Shown here piece after piece: positions 11,974-23,820 of a stretch of 64,000 nucleotides of DNA. A program made the translations under genes and the position numbers. Each line of letters opens with the position of its first letter. Within the stretch, counting starts at the first letter, position 1. This DNA is from Pezizomycotina sp. ARF18 (Eukaryota > Ascomycota). The notes beneath the pieces are model-generated. The model was not told the DNA's origin. It searched no databases and saw only the letters and a list, made by a program, of their open reading frames with translations. The DNA lies in assembly GCA_002224055.1 (NCBI GenBank), contig AZLU01000008.1:299492-363491 (forward strand), in the 5' to 3' direction.

Positions 11974-14305
11974 CTCTTCTCTGTCTTCTCATAGCCTCGC
12001 TCGCTCATAATCTCTGTATCAACTTTAAATTAAATGTTTCTCGCCTTTACTTGCACTTGCTAAAGCAGTATACAAAGGAAAAAAAAGGGGGGTAAGGTTG
12101 AATGATAAAATCGAGGTGCCTTGGGAGCTTGGTCTGATTCAAATGCACCTTCAGTATTTCTTCTGCAAGGACTTAAGCTTTTGCTAGGGCTTTCCCTCTG
12201 AAGCCCTGTTAGGGCTATCCTGCTCTTCCTTAGCCACAATGAATTTTTGGCGTGTAGCAAAACTAATGCATTCTGTCCTTTTTCGAATCATTATTGGCAG
12301 ACTTACGACCTGTCGCTATAGGAAAGAGAGATCATACAGGTACACAGCGGTTTTAGGCAGGGATCTACCTCGAAACATGAATTAATAACGGTCAAGGCAA
12401 AAAAATCTACAGTTATCTATGGAAGTAAGACTTCACGATACGTGCTTGGAACGAGATGCTCCTACCACGGAAACAAATTTGCGTCCGGAAATAGGGGACC
12501 AAAAAAAAAAATCACAACGGGTCTTTTAATTCCCGCAGGTTTCTTCCAAAAGCCAGCATCGGCTTTAGCCTTCATTTCATACCAAAATTCCATCTTTACA
12601 GCCTTATGTATCTTTTTTTATATACCATCAAACATTTGATATGTAGAAGATACACTAATCTTGGCACGTATGTGCAGTAACGCTCGGGCTCAGCCCCGTT
12701 TCATCGAGAGAACAGACATAATCTCCAGGCAATTCTATTGGACCGTATTTCCATGCTCTCATGAAAATTCTTCAGATCGTGGGCAAAAAAAATAAGGGCT
12801 TTTCTTCCACGCATGCCGTTTCTGATTTCTCCGTTTTTGTAACGTTCGTGCCGGTGCTATGCCGCAGAATAGCCCGAAATAGAAAAGAAAGGAGAAGACT
12901 CTGGGCAAAACGACATCAGCATGCAGAAAACGGTGGAAAAGTAACCAATAGATTTGTTCCTGAACTGAGTATATCTACATGAAAGGAAACAATAACTCAC
13001 CGAAACATCCCGCTACATCGTCAAGAGTCGCAATTGTGACTCCATATGTTTGGGATCGCGTTCTACATCCGAAGCTTCCAGGATACGTGCATTTGCATTT
13101 CAGGCTCCGTTTGTCTCGGGGATTCGGCAGGGTAAATAGTTATTTATCCACGAGTGCAATTCTAAGTGCGTGGTCGAGTTTCCTAGACAATTGCAATGGA
13201 TAGTAATTTATGGTAAATTCTGAGCGATTCTGATATCCAGCCGAGTTTTATCACTGAAATTTTCATAATATTTTTCTTTCGTGGAAGTTTGTATTTGTTG
13301 GTCGTTATATCATGCAACCTACTTGCTAAATGAAGAGCTTGATGTATACATTTCTCTTATAAAAAAACATGCTCTAAATAAGTTATCTACCTCAGTGGAG
13401 ATTTTAAGGAAAAAGGGGACAGTGGAAAGGAGACGGAGAAATATACGTAATTGGCTTATCGTCATCAGCTTGAAGCAATATCTTGAAGGCTAGGCGTCGT
13501 GGCAAATCCTTCATAATGACCCAGGGCATGATCCGATACACGCCTATCCATGGAAGCGAGAAACGACAAACCCCCTTTTATCTCTTTTGGCTTGCAACAA
13601 AGTTCTACTTTAGCTAGCGAGGACGAGCCTCAAGCTTTTAAAAATATTTGTGATCATCGATGGCCAATGAGGATGGTGAACGAGTCGTGGGGTAGCATGC
13701 AGGGATAAGAATTATATTCATAGTTAAGACTCAAAGGCGAATCTCGAGGTATCCTATCAAAGGCTTTGGATGGAGATGTGATCGGAATTGAGATTAGGTG
13801 TTCTCAAAGAAAGAAGGGAAATATCACTTCAGGATGTAGGTAGATCCTGTCAGCGCACATTTGCCTCGCAGGAACGCGAACGTTCGCTAATGTAGGAACA
13901 AGGCAGAACACCCTTGACCAAGTGAGTTCCAATTTACATCGTGAGCTATTATAGCGTCAGGACATAGTTCATTTAGGTGATAACTTAAAAGCGTGTAGAG
14001 ATATTTTTGAACATAAATTAGACACCTCATCCTCTCTTATTCCAGATAGAGATCTAGAGTACAATTCCGTTCCATCTCAGAAGAATATAAAACTTTTATT
14101 TCCTACCCGGTTACTTTTATGCTTCCAGACCGGGTACCGACCCCTTCGCATTTATTCCCCCAGATTTCTTTGAAAACCCTCAATTTCACAGTATCCGAAC
14201 CTACTCCAGATAAATCGGGTCTGATCCTTTCTCGTAGATAGTTTCCTAGTCAAACTGGTATCGCGAGCGTTTCGAATTTTATTAGAACTTATCTAGAGAT
14301 AAGAT
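11974..14305. other. Intergenic, no supported gene
   Basis: Mixed-composition DNA with only short open frames (60-75 codons) that show no motif, intron signal or continuation across frames. The first 150 bases are presumably the 3' end of the HET transcript. Confidence 0.45.
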
Positions 14306-14621
14306 ATGGGTGCCTTATATCGTCGTCGATCGTCAGACTCAGGCGAAGATTCAGAGCAAAGTGCCAGCAAGCCCCCCTCATCGGTTGTACTTGTCAGCGG
14401 AATCTTCTCACCGAAGGACTACCTCAAGAAGTTGAGCCTAGCTATCTCCTCGAACGATATATTTGGCGGGGCCGTACGGATCCGATGCCAGCTTCAGTCA
14501 TAGCGCTGCTACCGATTCGAGCGCGCATCAGAACAATGCTACCGAAGCTAGCTTAGCTTACATAAATTCGCACGAGACCTTCAATTCTTTGGTTGTAGAA
14601 CCTCGAGGTGCATTTGTCTAG
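14306..14621 (+). CDS. Hypothetical Ser-rich protein (one frame change)
   Basis: Start at ATG 14306 gives MGALYRRRSSDSGEDSEQSA, a Ser/Asp-rich opening, then VVLVSGIFSPKDYLKKLSLA. Near 14480 the sense reading moves to another frame: SDASFSHSAATDSSAHQNNA, AYINSHETFNSLVVE, and a stop at 14619-14621. Both halves have the polar composition of an intrinsically disordered fungal protein, and the join needs one indel. Downstream, at about 14950-15120, all three plus frames stay open with a GC-richer composition, so a further exon is possible but cannot be assigned. No family recognised. Confidence 0.3.
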
Positions 14622-15540
14622 GTTTATCCATTTCATTTACCGCAGTCGACGGCGAGTGGAATGTAGGGCTTTGAGCCTGGCTAACAATTTGCACTGTATT
14701 ACCTGATTATCTGCTATTTAGGATCTGCTGAGATCACGAACCATTTACCAGCTTTTCCCGCGGTCACCGGCGAGATCCCTGCTTGCACCAACCCGTCTAG
14801 AGCTAGAGAGTGTGTTGCTTGTAATTTATACATGCACTGGCATGGAATAAACAAGAAGAGGTCATCGAAGAAAAAGAAAATCATGGTTTCTTTAGAAGGA
14901 TATGGCGGAGGCTGTTTGGAAGGGCTACTTCTAAAACCTTAGTTACCGCAAGAAAGGAGACAAAGCCTTGGTCGAAGATGCACAACCTTGCGCGAGCTGT
15001 TCGACGGTTGTGTCATTGCTACAGGGGGGCGTTGGTACAGCTATCCGCTGCCTACGGGCCGGTCGACTTCTACATTAACCTACCTTGGATACCTCTGGCA
15101 CCTTCTTAATGTTGGCTCCCTCTTTGACTATTTTTAGTCCTATAGAAAACATATCACATATAATTGTTAATGTTAAATGTATATAGAATACACGAATCGA
15201 ATCTTTTTGTATCTTGTAAGATATGATGCGTAGACTAAAATATTGGAGCCGATTATCTCACTCTAAAAGCCATTGCAAATAAAAGGAATGTGTTTCATAT
15301 AGTCATATTTCATTACCTTTATACTCATACCCATGGTGATGAGAAGAGATATTCAAGTAAACTATTTTTGCAAAGAGAGTCTAAAGGGGTTGAAGAAGAT
15401 AGAGAGTACTTTCTAAGCAATAAACCAATATAAACCACGCTGCTATTGTTCCACAATATTTTCAGTCCTGTAACAAATCATTAGTATTTCGTTTATAAGG
15501 ATTAATCTTAGAAAAGGGATAATTCAAAAAAGAAAGAAAA
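14622..15540. other. Spacer with possible unassigned exon
   Basis: At about 14950-15120 all three plus-strand frames are open (one includes RELFDGCVIATGGRWYSYPL). No splice signals tie this to a gene. The remainder is AT-rich with no structure seen. Confidence 0.3.
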
Positions 15541-16655
15541 TATTAGGAAACAAAGATGTTTAGCTTTATTAGCTCGGCCCGTAGTACTAAATAGTCTAAA
15601 TTTATCCTATGGAGTTGCTTCTTGTGCGAGACTGTCGCCGTTATCCTTTTAATTGTGATCCTCATCTCTGGTAAGCACCCATCGCTCTATCTTACCTTAT
15701 TTTAGTATAATCCGTCGTTTAAATACTCCGTAGCTACCTAGCTACTAAGTTTATCGGAGATATCGATAATCTTCTTTTATTAAATAAAAATAATAATAGT
15801 CGCGGCAATACGTTTCCTTAGTCCGCGTTAAGCTTAGTAGTTTCTACGTTTCTTTAAATAAGGTACTTAGGAGTGCGGGAATAGCGCGAAGGCTAACAAC
15901 CTCGAAAAAAGCGTATTCGACGATCAGTTTGATCTTATTAAGGTCGCCGCTTTTTTTCGCGATAAAGTCATGTTTGTATTGCCGTGGTGTTTCGCGATCT
16001 CGATTAGATCTTTATCTATCATTATATTATGTATACTCGCTAAAGGCGTCTAGAAAATCTAAGTTCCGTTACTCTTTACGTTAATCGTAGTAGGCTTAGC
16101 AGCCTTAGCCTTTTAGAGGCTCGATGCTTATGTACTCTCTTAGTAGCGCCGCCATAACTCTCTCCGGCAGATTTACCTTAGAGACTATTTAGGTTACTAC
16201 TAGCTCGGCTATCTAGGCTATCTACTAGGTCGCTTCCGTACCTACTATTATTACTACGGTTACTACTGCTATTATCGCGTCGTCCGAGGCAACGATATAC
16301 GAGTATTTAGCTAATAGAGAGAGCGCTGAACCTATCTCGGTTCCTAAAAGCCCGAAGTATATTTTTAGGAGGTTTATGAAGGCTAATATGAAGGGCGAGA
16401 CCTTGTATCCGCCGGCGTACTTCTAAGGAAATATAGAATTATATATAATATTAAGATTATATTATAATATACGTTTATATTACTTACTCTAGGAAGCAAT
16501 GAGGAGAGAACTTTACGTAATAATTTAAGATATATGTATAGCTAAGCAAAACGCTTGCCGCTTTATAAAAACTAAACTTTATAAATAAAACTGTTAAATA
16601 TTCATTATTACATTTATTAAGTTACTTTTAGAACTATCGAAAACCTAGTTCTTTC
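15541..16655. mobile_element. Degenerate, RIP-like AT-rich repeat relic
   Basis: A stretch dominated by TA-rich words (CTATTA, CTACTA, TTAGCTA) with scattered CG-containing islands, as left by heavy C-to-T mutation of former coding DNA. One frame still gives a protein-like trace at about 16270-16420 (SEATIYEYLANRESAEPISV, then FRRFMKANMKG), ending in an in-frame TAA. I infer a decayed transposable element, perhaps the gag-like part of a retroelement. No terminal repeats, reverse transcriptase motif or target-site duplication were seen, so the class is not assigned. A 26-base T run (16656-16681) borders it. Confidence 0.3.
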
Positions 16656-16926
16656 TTTTTTTTTTTTTTTTTTTTTTTTTTGGAGACGGACGTTTACTCG
16701 TCTCGTATTGTCTCATACCAAACTCTCCTTTTTTTGGCCCTCCGGAAAAAAAATATCCGTATTATTATTTTTCGAGAAATTTATCCCATCAAGCGCTTTT
16801 ACGCGGGATCTATATGTAAATATATATAAAGGACACAATATGAGCCACTAAAATTAAGTGGCTGTTAACTTTGTTATTATTGTGCTTCTCATACGTGGCA
16901 GGCATTTTACAGGACGACCTTGTCCC

Positions 16927-17298
16927 ATGGCTCGCTACCATTCTGCGTCCCATCACATTACGCTCTTCCTCCTTTTCTTCTCCTTCCTCTTCTCCTTTAC
17001 ATTTCCTTCATTTACAGGGCAAACGGTGAAAGTATGCGTTCTTTATTACAGCATAGACAGGTCTCCTAATATAAGTCACTTCCCCCAGTGTTCTCATCAT
17101 CGGTCGCCGTTTGGACGTCGTTCATCATACTCCAGCATGGTGGTACTAGTACGAGAAGAGGACGAACTGAGGTGCGAGGTAATTGTAACAGCGGTGGGAA
17201 CCAGGTTTGGCGCAGGCGCACTTATATCTCTCGTATTCAAAAAGCAAATACCACGGGGAGATTACACGGGTCTCAATGCTCGGTACTCATCAAGGTAA
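16927..17298 (+). CDS. Possible small secreted protein
   Basis: An unbroken frame of 123 residues from ATG 16927. The N-terminus has a basic start and a long hydrophobic core (ITLFLLFFSFLFSFTFPSF) that could be a signal peptide, followed by three cysteines in the next 90 residues (VKVC, PQC, LRC) and a basic tail. The hydrophobic part is encoded by a CT-rich tract, so it may instead be a pyrimidine-rich leader or intron acceptor region read by chance (a CAG lies at about 17018). A second overlapping frame is also open from 17088. No family recognised. Kept because it is intact and has a plausible secretion signal. Confidence 0.25.
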   Translation: MARYHSASHHITLFLLFFSFLFSFTFPSFTGQTVKVCVLYYSIDRSPNISHFPQCSHHRSPFGRRSSYSSMVVLVREEDELRCEVIVTAVGTRFGAGALISLVFKKQIPRGDYTGLNARYSSR

Positions 17299-17823
17299 AT
17301 GCTGACTACGCAGTTTGTATATGCCATACGAATTTGGACGAACATATAAATGCAAGAAGCAGAAAGTGAACCAGTAATAAAATATTATTGATAATGGGAC
17401 GGGGGCATTGGTATTACTTATCCATTCGTTTCCTTTGTACTAATATCATTGGTCGTAACCCATCGATGCGGATGAATTGTATTCGCTGCAAAGATCATTG
17501 GTTTTTAAGAGGCTTTAGTCTGTTTAGTATATTTTATCAGGAACTCTCATTCACATCGGTCTCGCATTGAGTTTAGAAATTGAATCGGGCGGACTAAAGA
17601 GATATTCCGCCTTTATTCATTTCATTTTTCTTTGCTTTTTAGTCCATGATTAGCAACATGTATCTCCTGCTCTTAACTAACAAGACTCCCCAAATTATTG
17701 ACTTTTGGCGCGTCGTTTGCCCCTCCGACAAGATCTTTACGTGTGCTTGGCTTCACTTCACTCATGAGCTATTAATATAAGATATTTCCATGTACCATGG
17801 AATGTGATTTCTTAATTTTGGTA
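17299..17823. other. Intergenic spacer
   Basis: No gene seen. AT-rich, with the probable 3' flank of the minus-strand gene that ends at 17824. Confidence 0.4.
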
Positions 17824-18365
17824 TTATGTATCCTCCCCAGGCCCCTCTGCAGCTTTGTTGTTTAGAACAGTTTTCCAAAATACGTGTGTAGTACGTAGTG
17901 GATCGGTAGATGACAACGGGGAGGACGTTTTTTCTGAGTCGTGGTCTTGCTTTGCATCGTTGTTTTTAACCGAATTGTTGTCTTTGTTTGCTTTGTTGTC
18001 TTCGTCTCCTGACGCTGGTGATCGTGTGGCAAGCTGTTTACCGGTACTGCGGGGTTTTTTCGGATTGTTCCTCCTGCGCCACTGTTGATGGGAATTAAGA
18101 AGCCACTCGAGTTGCTTCCTTGATAGATTTATGTTGTATCCGTTCAGAATCCTAGTATGTACTTCTTTGCGTATAGCCGAGAAATTCTCGTTCGGGTCTT
18201 CGTACTCCCAAAGACATGTCGGACCAGTTTCCTGATATCTAGATACTTCTCTTCTCTCTTCTCGTTACCTTCACTTAGACCTACCTCCTTTCTCCATGTT
18301 GCTGCTAACATCCGCTTGTCATACTCGCATTTGCCCCATTCTTCTGTTCCCTCTGCCTCGCTCAT
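17824..18365 (-). CDS. Hypothetical charged protein, about 180 residues (one frame change)
   Basis: Read from ATG 18365 (MSEAEGTEEWGKCEYDKRML, then RKEVGLSEGNEKREE). Within an AG-rich tract near 18255 the trace shifts frame by one lost base and continues SRYQETGPTCLWEYEDPNEN, then SAIRKEVHTRILNGYNINLS and RKQLEWLLNSHQQWRRRNNP. A Lys/Asn/Asp-rich disordered tail follows, ending in EGPGEDT and TAA (17824-17826). The second frame is open for over 140 codons. The pattern of an acidic start, one compact helical region with conserved-looking Trp residues, and a hydrophilic tail is typical of real fungal proteins. No known domain recognised. An ATG further upstream (18575) is possible but adds a low-quality hydrophobic stretch. 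Confidence 0.42.
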
Positions 18366-19771
18366 TGCCGGTCTTTGGTTGGATTTGAGACGTGAAAAAG
18401 GTGAAGCAAAGGAAAGCGGGCAACGGAAAGCGAACGAAAAGCAAAAGACTGGAAAAAGCAAAGAAAAAACACAAAACCACAAAAACCACGACCCCGATTG
18501 TGTTGTGTGTTTGGGAGTTTTTGAGCCCTTTTTATAATTAAGATCCACGTTCCCCCCACAAAAAGTAAGCACCAATCCGAGTCAAATCGCTTCTATACGC
18601 TAAAAAAAAAGGAAAGAAAAAAATACAAAAACCTCTCAAACATTTTTTCGAAGGAATATCAAAAAGTCACAAATGAAATTAAGGCACTAGACTATATCCT
18701 TTGGGGCACCAGTAACAAATCATTTAAACTTTGGGAGAAATACTTTCTTTTCTTGGTCATAATTGTCAATTGTCAAAGGATGATGTTTTCTTTACTTCTG
18801 TTGAAGTCTAGCCAGTCTTTGCAGATTCTATATGATATAGCACGCTATATGGAAGAATATAGTAATAATACGTGCTGTGAGCAGATCTAGCAAGCGCTCC
18901 TCCGCTCTCCAGCTCTTCGTGGCAGGACTTTTTAGGTTTGTTCATGATAAAAAAGGGAATTGGGATTTTTTTTCCCTACACAAGTTGATGGTAAAATTCT
19001 CCTTTGGGTCTTTCCTAGTTAATTCAGTTTGTAACAAAAAGGAAAAAGAAAAAGGAAAGAGGCAAAGGAAAAGACAAAAGAAATAGGAAAACAAAAGAAA
19101 TAGGAAAAAACAAAAGAAATAGGAAAAAACAAAAGAAAAGGTAAACGTTGTGATGGTGATAGTCAGGCTCGAGGAAAGGGGAGTATATTATATCGGTTGC
19201 TGAATAAAAAAAACAAAGCAAAAAGAGGTGCAGGCAGGACGACCGGTTTATTGGGAAATGCCGGTTCATAGTTGAGGTATTTATTTCTTAAGGAGGGAAA
19301 GAACCTCTGGTAGGCTGCTCTTCTATGGGTAGCGTTAGTGAGCGGCCCGTTACAAAAAGTCTACAGAAATTAAGCAGATAAAATAAGAGATGCAAAACGA
19401 TCTACAAGCAAAGGAATTGAGGATTCAAGGAAACTTAACAGGACTAGGAGGAAAAAGCAGAATGAGAAAGAGGGTTTAAACATTAAGCGGAAGAAGAGAG
19501 CAATACAATATCCAACCAAAATAGCCAAGGGATGTTAAGAAGCCCAGTCCCGGCTCCCCATTCGCTTTCTCCCCTTCGCTTTCCTCTTCCCTTCACTTTC
19601 CCATGCCCATGCCCATTCCCATTTCACTTCCCATTCCTCTTCCCATTCCTCTTCCTTGCCTCTTCCATCCAGTAGCCAGACTCAGAAGTAAACGTTGCTA
19701 TTTGGTATTGGACAAATCCTTTCCACTCCTTCACCAGGGCGTATTTTCACGCTGAAGACAATAATTGATTT
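18366..19771. other. Intergenic with AG-rich and CT-rich simple repeats
   Basis: No gene supported. At 19074-19140 the unit ACAAAAGAAATAGGAAA recurs four times (starts 19074, 19091, 19110, 19129), a minisatellite of 17-19 bp. At about 19555-19672 there is a CT-rich array of CCCATTCC/CTTTCC-like words. Confidence 0.5.
19074..19140. repeat. 17-19 bp A-rich minisatellite, four copies
   Basis: Four imperfect copies of ACAAAAGAAATAGGAAA start at 19074, 19091, 19110 and 19129. The difference in period comes from the length of the trailing A run. No coding role is apparent. Confidence 0.7.
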
Positions 19772-20590
19772 CTAAGAGTATCCCTTCCTTGAGCTGCCTC
19801 CTTCCAGTTTACGACCCAGGTTAAGCAAACGGTTGGTTATCATCTGTGAAAACCTCACCGCTTCTGCGATGAAGGAAACGCAAAGCTGAATAGACTTCAG
19901 CCGAACACTTCTCTTAGCAATGGCATTGATAACGAATAACGAGTTCGGATCCATGAATTTTCAAACGCGGTATTCGCATATTGATCGCCGTTAGCCACTA
20001 AAGTTAACTCTTCTAAATTATGGATGATTTCGATATCCCTAATAGTGGGATACAAGGTTTTGATTGACCATCCTTTACAAAGCTTTTTTCGTTAGGAAAA
20101 TTGGACGAGTTAAGTGCCGCTTCTAACTCCCTGGAAGGGTTGGCTGAGAGTATGCTGCGTGTTGCTGGTATTTGCGGAAGACCGGCCCCGAAACCAGTTT
20201 TCCAGGCAGTTGTAATGGCGGAACTCTGAGTGGATGTCACTGTGAGGCAGCGACAAGCGAAGCTCCCGTAGGTTCGAGCGCCGGAGCTCAGGTACGACAG
20301 AAATCCTCTGTCAAAGGGAATTCCTGCTAAGCGATTGATAGATTCTTCGCCCTGCGCGTCTATGAGAACGTTCGCAAAAGGCACGGGGAAGAAGCAATGA
20401 GGTTCAGCTGTTTACATGAACGGCGAAGGCTCTCAGATGGCCCGAGCTACGTATGATTTAGTTAGCTGTCACCTTTATCGTAGACTAATTATTGCATTAC
20501 CATTACTATAATCCTAGTTAAGATATTTTTTGGAAGGGTATTAAATAAAACCATTGTGAGAATAGGTTTAGCTGAGGACGTAACGTGCAT
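19772..20590 (-). CDS. F-box protein with leucine-rich C-terminal region (frame-interrupted)
   Basis: F-box proteins bind Skp1 and choose substrates for SCF ubiquitin ligases. Exon 1 (ATG 20590, or 20554 giving MVLFNTLPKNILTRII) carries the first half of the F-box. A 60-nt intron (20447-20506, GTAATG..GTAG, branch GCTAAC) splits it. Exon 2 continues LGPSESLRRSCKQLNLIASS, then PCLLRTFS, completing the F-box in phase. After frame changes come SNLRELRLSLPHSDIHSEFR and YPTIRDIEIIHNLEELTLVA, which are leucine-rich repeat-like strands, then NAIAKRSVRLKSIQLCVSFI and a basic end at 19772. About 255 residues, short for the class, with four or five one-base frame changes. Divergent from the F-box genes at 37.7 and 48.2 kb. 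Confidence 0.6.
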
Positions 20591-20912
20591 TGCTAGAAGA
20601 TGAATAGTTTAGTGTGGCGTGGTAAGAGGAAAAGAAGGTAATTTAATGATAATTGAGTTGTATCATGATTGAGGTAAAATGGGCGTTTTTATATAGGCTA
20701 GAGCATCATAACAGCGTGAAAAAGAGTGGCAGCAATGCTCGGTCGAGAGTGCATAACATAATAATACTCAATCGGTCGCATTGGTGAAGTGAAAGGGTGA
20801 AGGAAAGAAGGAAAAACAACTTTAGAATCTCTAAAGATAACGGTATTATTAGCTTGAGACTGAACAATAAGACGTGGATAGGGGAAATTTCTGAAGCACT
20901 TGGCAAATTATG

Positions 20913-22567
20913 TTACCTAGGAGTATTTAGCTGGGTTTCGCGCGTTTGGGACGCGGGAGCACTCGGGCCGGCAAAGTCGCCCGAACTCCCTGCCTCATCG
21001 CTCGTTGTTCCATCATCCAGGCAATCTCCCACGATCCGGGTATCGTTAGGAATCTCTTTCTGAGCCCGGGTAATCGGCCTAAACCTCTCATCATAATTAA
21101 CCGTGAACGTTTGAGTGAAGCTTTTGGAAACGTTTTGGTCCACTTTCCAACGATTTTGAGGCATTCGGTGCCTGTTTTTCTCTTCTTGGATCACTCTCCC
21201 AGACCTGTCAGGAGGTGAAGCTTAGATGTTGAAGTTGCCGTTCATGTCATGCAGAGCCTTCGACAACGCCTTTGGCATCCCTCGGTCACCGGCGTTAGGA
21301 AGGCCGGCAGGTTCAACAGTAAACTCGAAGAGCACAACACCCAACGACCAGATGTCGACAGCTCCTGTATATGGAGATTCCCCGCAGCATCGCAGCATTT
21401 CCGGGCCTTGAAGCATTCGGTTCCAACGCTGGTACTAGTTGGAATGGTAACAGCGGTTTCGAAGTCTCCAATCTTAACGCGAAACGGGGACGCAGAGGAT
21501 ACTAAGATGTTGCTGGGTTTTATATCGCGGTGCATATACCCTTTCTCGTGAATGAAGTTCAACTTTCCAATGTTTGGCTTGCCAAAGCTCCGCCTTCGTA
21601 GTCCGTAAGTGTCCGGTGACAATTTTCGCTTCGTTCCACGTAAATTCGACAGCCAGCCGAGAGGTAGTCATTCAGTCACGATATAAAAAGCGCCTTCGAT
21701 AGCAGGAACTCTTCGTACTTGAGAACATTTCTGTATACACAAGAATAAGTAAGCACTTATAAGACAGCTAATCAAAGGATACTGACTCACATGTTGGCAT
21801 TCCCTGAGAATATCAGTTTCATTTAGAAAGCTCCGTACACTATCGAGGCAATTCTCCTTGACTTTCTTCTTTTGCCAGCACAATGACCTTTAGGACTGTT
21901 TGATGAAGCGGTGCAGTTCTGATTAACTTGTATACGGAGTAAGCAACGCGTTGTACAGACGCGTAGTTCTTTTGACCTCTATAACCGGTGTTGTTATATT
22001 ACACATTTCGACATCATTGTTGCTGTCAATGGTTTTCATACAGACGGAGATTCCGCTGATATCTTTTGGTCTCGAGAATTTCGAGCGAAAACAAAGGTGA
22101 ACGTGAAACCGCGTAGGATACCGTGCAGGCTGACCCAAGAGAATAACTTGAGTGCGTTTTGGAGCAATTCGCCGCCATTGTACTTCATACGCCTCTTGTT
22201 TGCCTTCATATTGAATGAGCAAAGAGCCATCGTGGCTGAAACGAATTGCAAAGCCCTCGCAGACACGCATTCGCCAATTTCTCGAGAAATAATGAAGTCA
22301 CAAATATCAGCATCCATGCCGAAAAGATGGCCACGGCGAGCGTTTTTAGAAGGTCTGTCGAACCGTAAAGGAAGCGCATCTGCTTCGAATCCATGTCTGA
22401 CGGAGTGACATCTCTGGCACTGGCTGAATTGGCTGGACTAGCCGGCGGCGTGGGTGCTTTTTCATCTTCAGAAGATGACTCTTCTTCTAGCAGCGCCTCA
22501 TTCTCCTCGAATGCTTTGTGGCATCAGGAGAGGAAGGGCTAATGAATGCATAAATTTGATCAGACAT
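20913..22567 (-). CDS. FHA-like / Ser-Thr protein kinase (frame-interrupted)
   Basis: Starts at ATG 22567 (MSDQIYAFISPSSPDATK), then an acidic, Ser/Pro-rich linker. The segment GHLFGMDADICDFIISREIG and CEGFAIRFSHDGSLLIQYEG (about 22340-22210) resembles an FHA phosphothreonine-binding domain, followed by QWRRIAPKRTQVILLGQPAR. The kinase domain follows: a likely ATP-lysine in VIVLAKEE, helix C SFLNETDILRECQH, a 60-nt intron (21731-21790, GTGAGT..ACAG), the hinge EGAFYIVTE, catalytic loop MHRDIKPSNILV (about 21530), the Mg-binding loop as DFE, not DFG, GPEML in the APE position, and DIWSLGVVLFEF (about 21350). The C-terminal tail is polar and ends at 20913. FHA plus kinase recalls the Rad53/Cds1 checkpoint class, but similarity is limited to architecture. 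Several frame changes, and an in-frame TAA at about 21222, break this copy. Confidence 0.65.
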
Positions 22568-22598
22568 GTTATTTTTTTTTAAAGTGAAAGAATAATAA

Positions 22599-22622
22599 TG
22601 TGTGTGTGTGTGTGTGTGTGTG
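22599..22622. repeat. (TG)12 microsatellite upstream of kinase gene
   Basis: Twelve uninterrupted TG dinucleotides lie 32 bases upstream of the kinase start codon at 22567, in its presumed promoter or 5' leader. Confidence 0.85.
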
Positions 22623-23173
22623 AACAGATCTTTATGTCACGGAGAGTATCTTGCTCGCCGAAAGAGAAACAAGGCCGTTATATACTTTTTTGGTCAACTG
22701 TATATACTAGATTTCTGTTAGACCTTCGGGAAAAATAGAGTGTACCTAGGTAGTTAGTGCCTCGTAACTGGATCTTTGTTCTATCTATTTATTTTTTTTT
22801 TTGGTCGGAGTCTGGTTAAGGGACTGAACCAAGTGCGTTGATTTTTGTTAACCTCACTTTCTACCAGCGGGAACTTTTGCTCGTCGGCAAGTTTTTACGA
22901 AGAGCGTCCTTCAAACAAAAGTAGGAATACTATATCACGTAATTGTTGGGTATCCAGTACTTAACGTACACAAAGCTACATAGTGGTATAAAGAACGAAA
23001 GTACATCAAACCAACATTGCCACCTGCATGAGAATTAGTAATTCGAAAATATAAACGAATAGGGAAGCGAATAATGGTGTACAGTGGGTAATCATGCTCT
23101 ATTCAGAGTTTTAGGCAAGCAAAGAGGGGGCGTCAAAAGGAGAGAGAAGAGCGCCTATTGCCCACATTTTTTT
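22623..23173. other. Intergenic spacer between kinase gene and 23.2 kb gene
   Basis: AT-rich with no gene seen. It should contain the kinase promoter and the 3' flank of the next minus-strand gene. Confidence 0.45.
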
Positions 23174-23820
23174 CTATGTCCAATTTTTTTCCATTGGATC
23201 ACAGTTTCCACTCCTACTGGAATTTCTATGCTTTTTTATTGCTCCATTGTCCACTCGTTTGGTTGTTTGTTTCTTTGACCTCCGTTTCTTTCCAACGGGG
23301 TTTGCATCCGCAGACTGGCTAGCTGTGCCACCTTGAGAGATGACGAGAGGGAGGTCTTATGATGCTTTTACCGTTTTTCCCTTGACGAAGGGACTTGAGG
23401 ACCTTTTTTTGATATGCGATTTGTCCTCGACGTGGAGCCGGGTGTCGTTGTGTCTATCATGGATAGCTTCGTCCTCTTTCGTGGCGTTATTGCTGCAGCA
23501 GCAAAGGCTTTGGGCTACCTGTTGCTGCTGCTGTTTTTGGTCTCATTCGTGACGATAAGCGTGGTGATGTTGCTGTTTTTGACCTCGTTCGTGACGATAC
23601 GGGTGATGGTGTGCGGCGTATCGAGGGGTTGATCCAGAGCTAGGACTTGTTTCTTGCGAGGATTCCGGAGTTTGAGAACGAAGTTCGTTAGTTTTCTCTT
23701 GAGGTCATTCGAATCGATATGACTTTCACGTCCGCTAAGGGAGAAAGGTCTCGTCGTGGTGCCAGTATAAAAGTAACGGTGTTTCAATGAAAGCGGAGAA
23801 CGTGAAGTCTTGAGAGTCAT
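23174..23820 (-). CDS. Hypothetical basic protein, Gln/Asn-rich middle (frame-interrupted)
   Basis: From ATG 23820 (MTLKTSRSPLSLKHRYFYTG) through SNDLKRKLTNFVLKLRNPRK and LDQPLDTPHTITRIVTNE, with two related Thr-Asn-Glu segments. The trace then moves to a second frame at a CAG repeat: QQQQQVAQSLCCCSNNATKE, then HVEDKSHIKKRSSSPFVKGK. A third frame gives GGTASQSADANPVGKKRRSK and KQTTKRVDNGAIKKHRNSS, with TAG at 23174-23176. The C-terminal GKKRRSKKQTTKR cluster looks like a nuclear localisation signal, so a nuclear protein of about 215 residues is inferred. No domain recognised. The two frame breaks lie in short-repeat DNA, which is prone to indels. Confidence 0.42.

Noticed and set aside
21226-21551. 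Open plus-strand frames across the kinase gene
   Set aside because: They are antisense shadows. The minus strand carries the kinase motifs and the intron.
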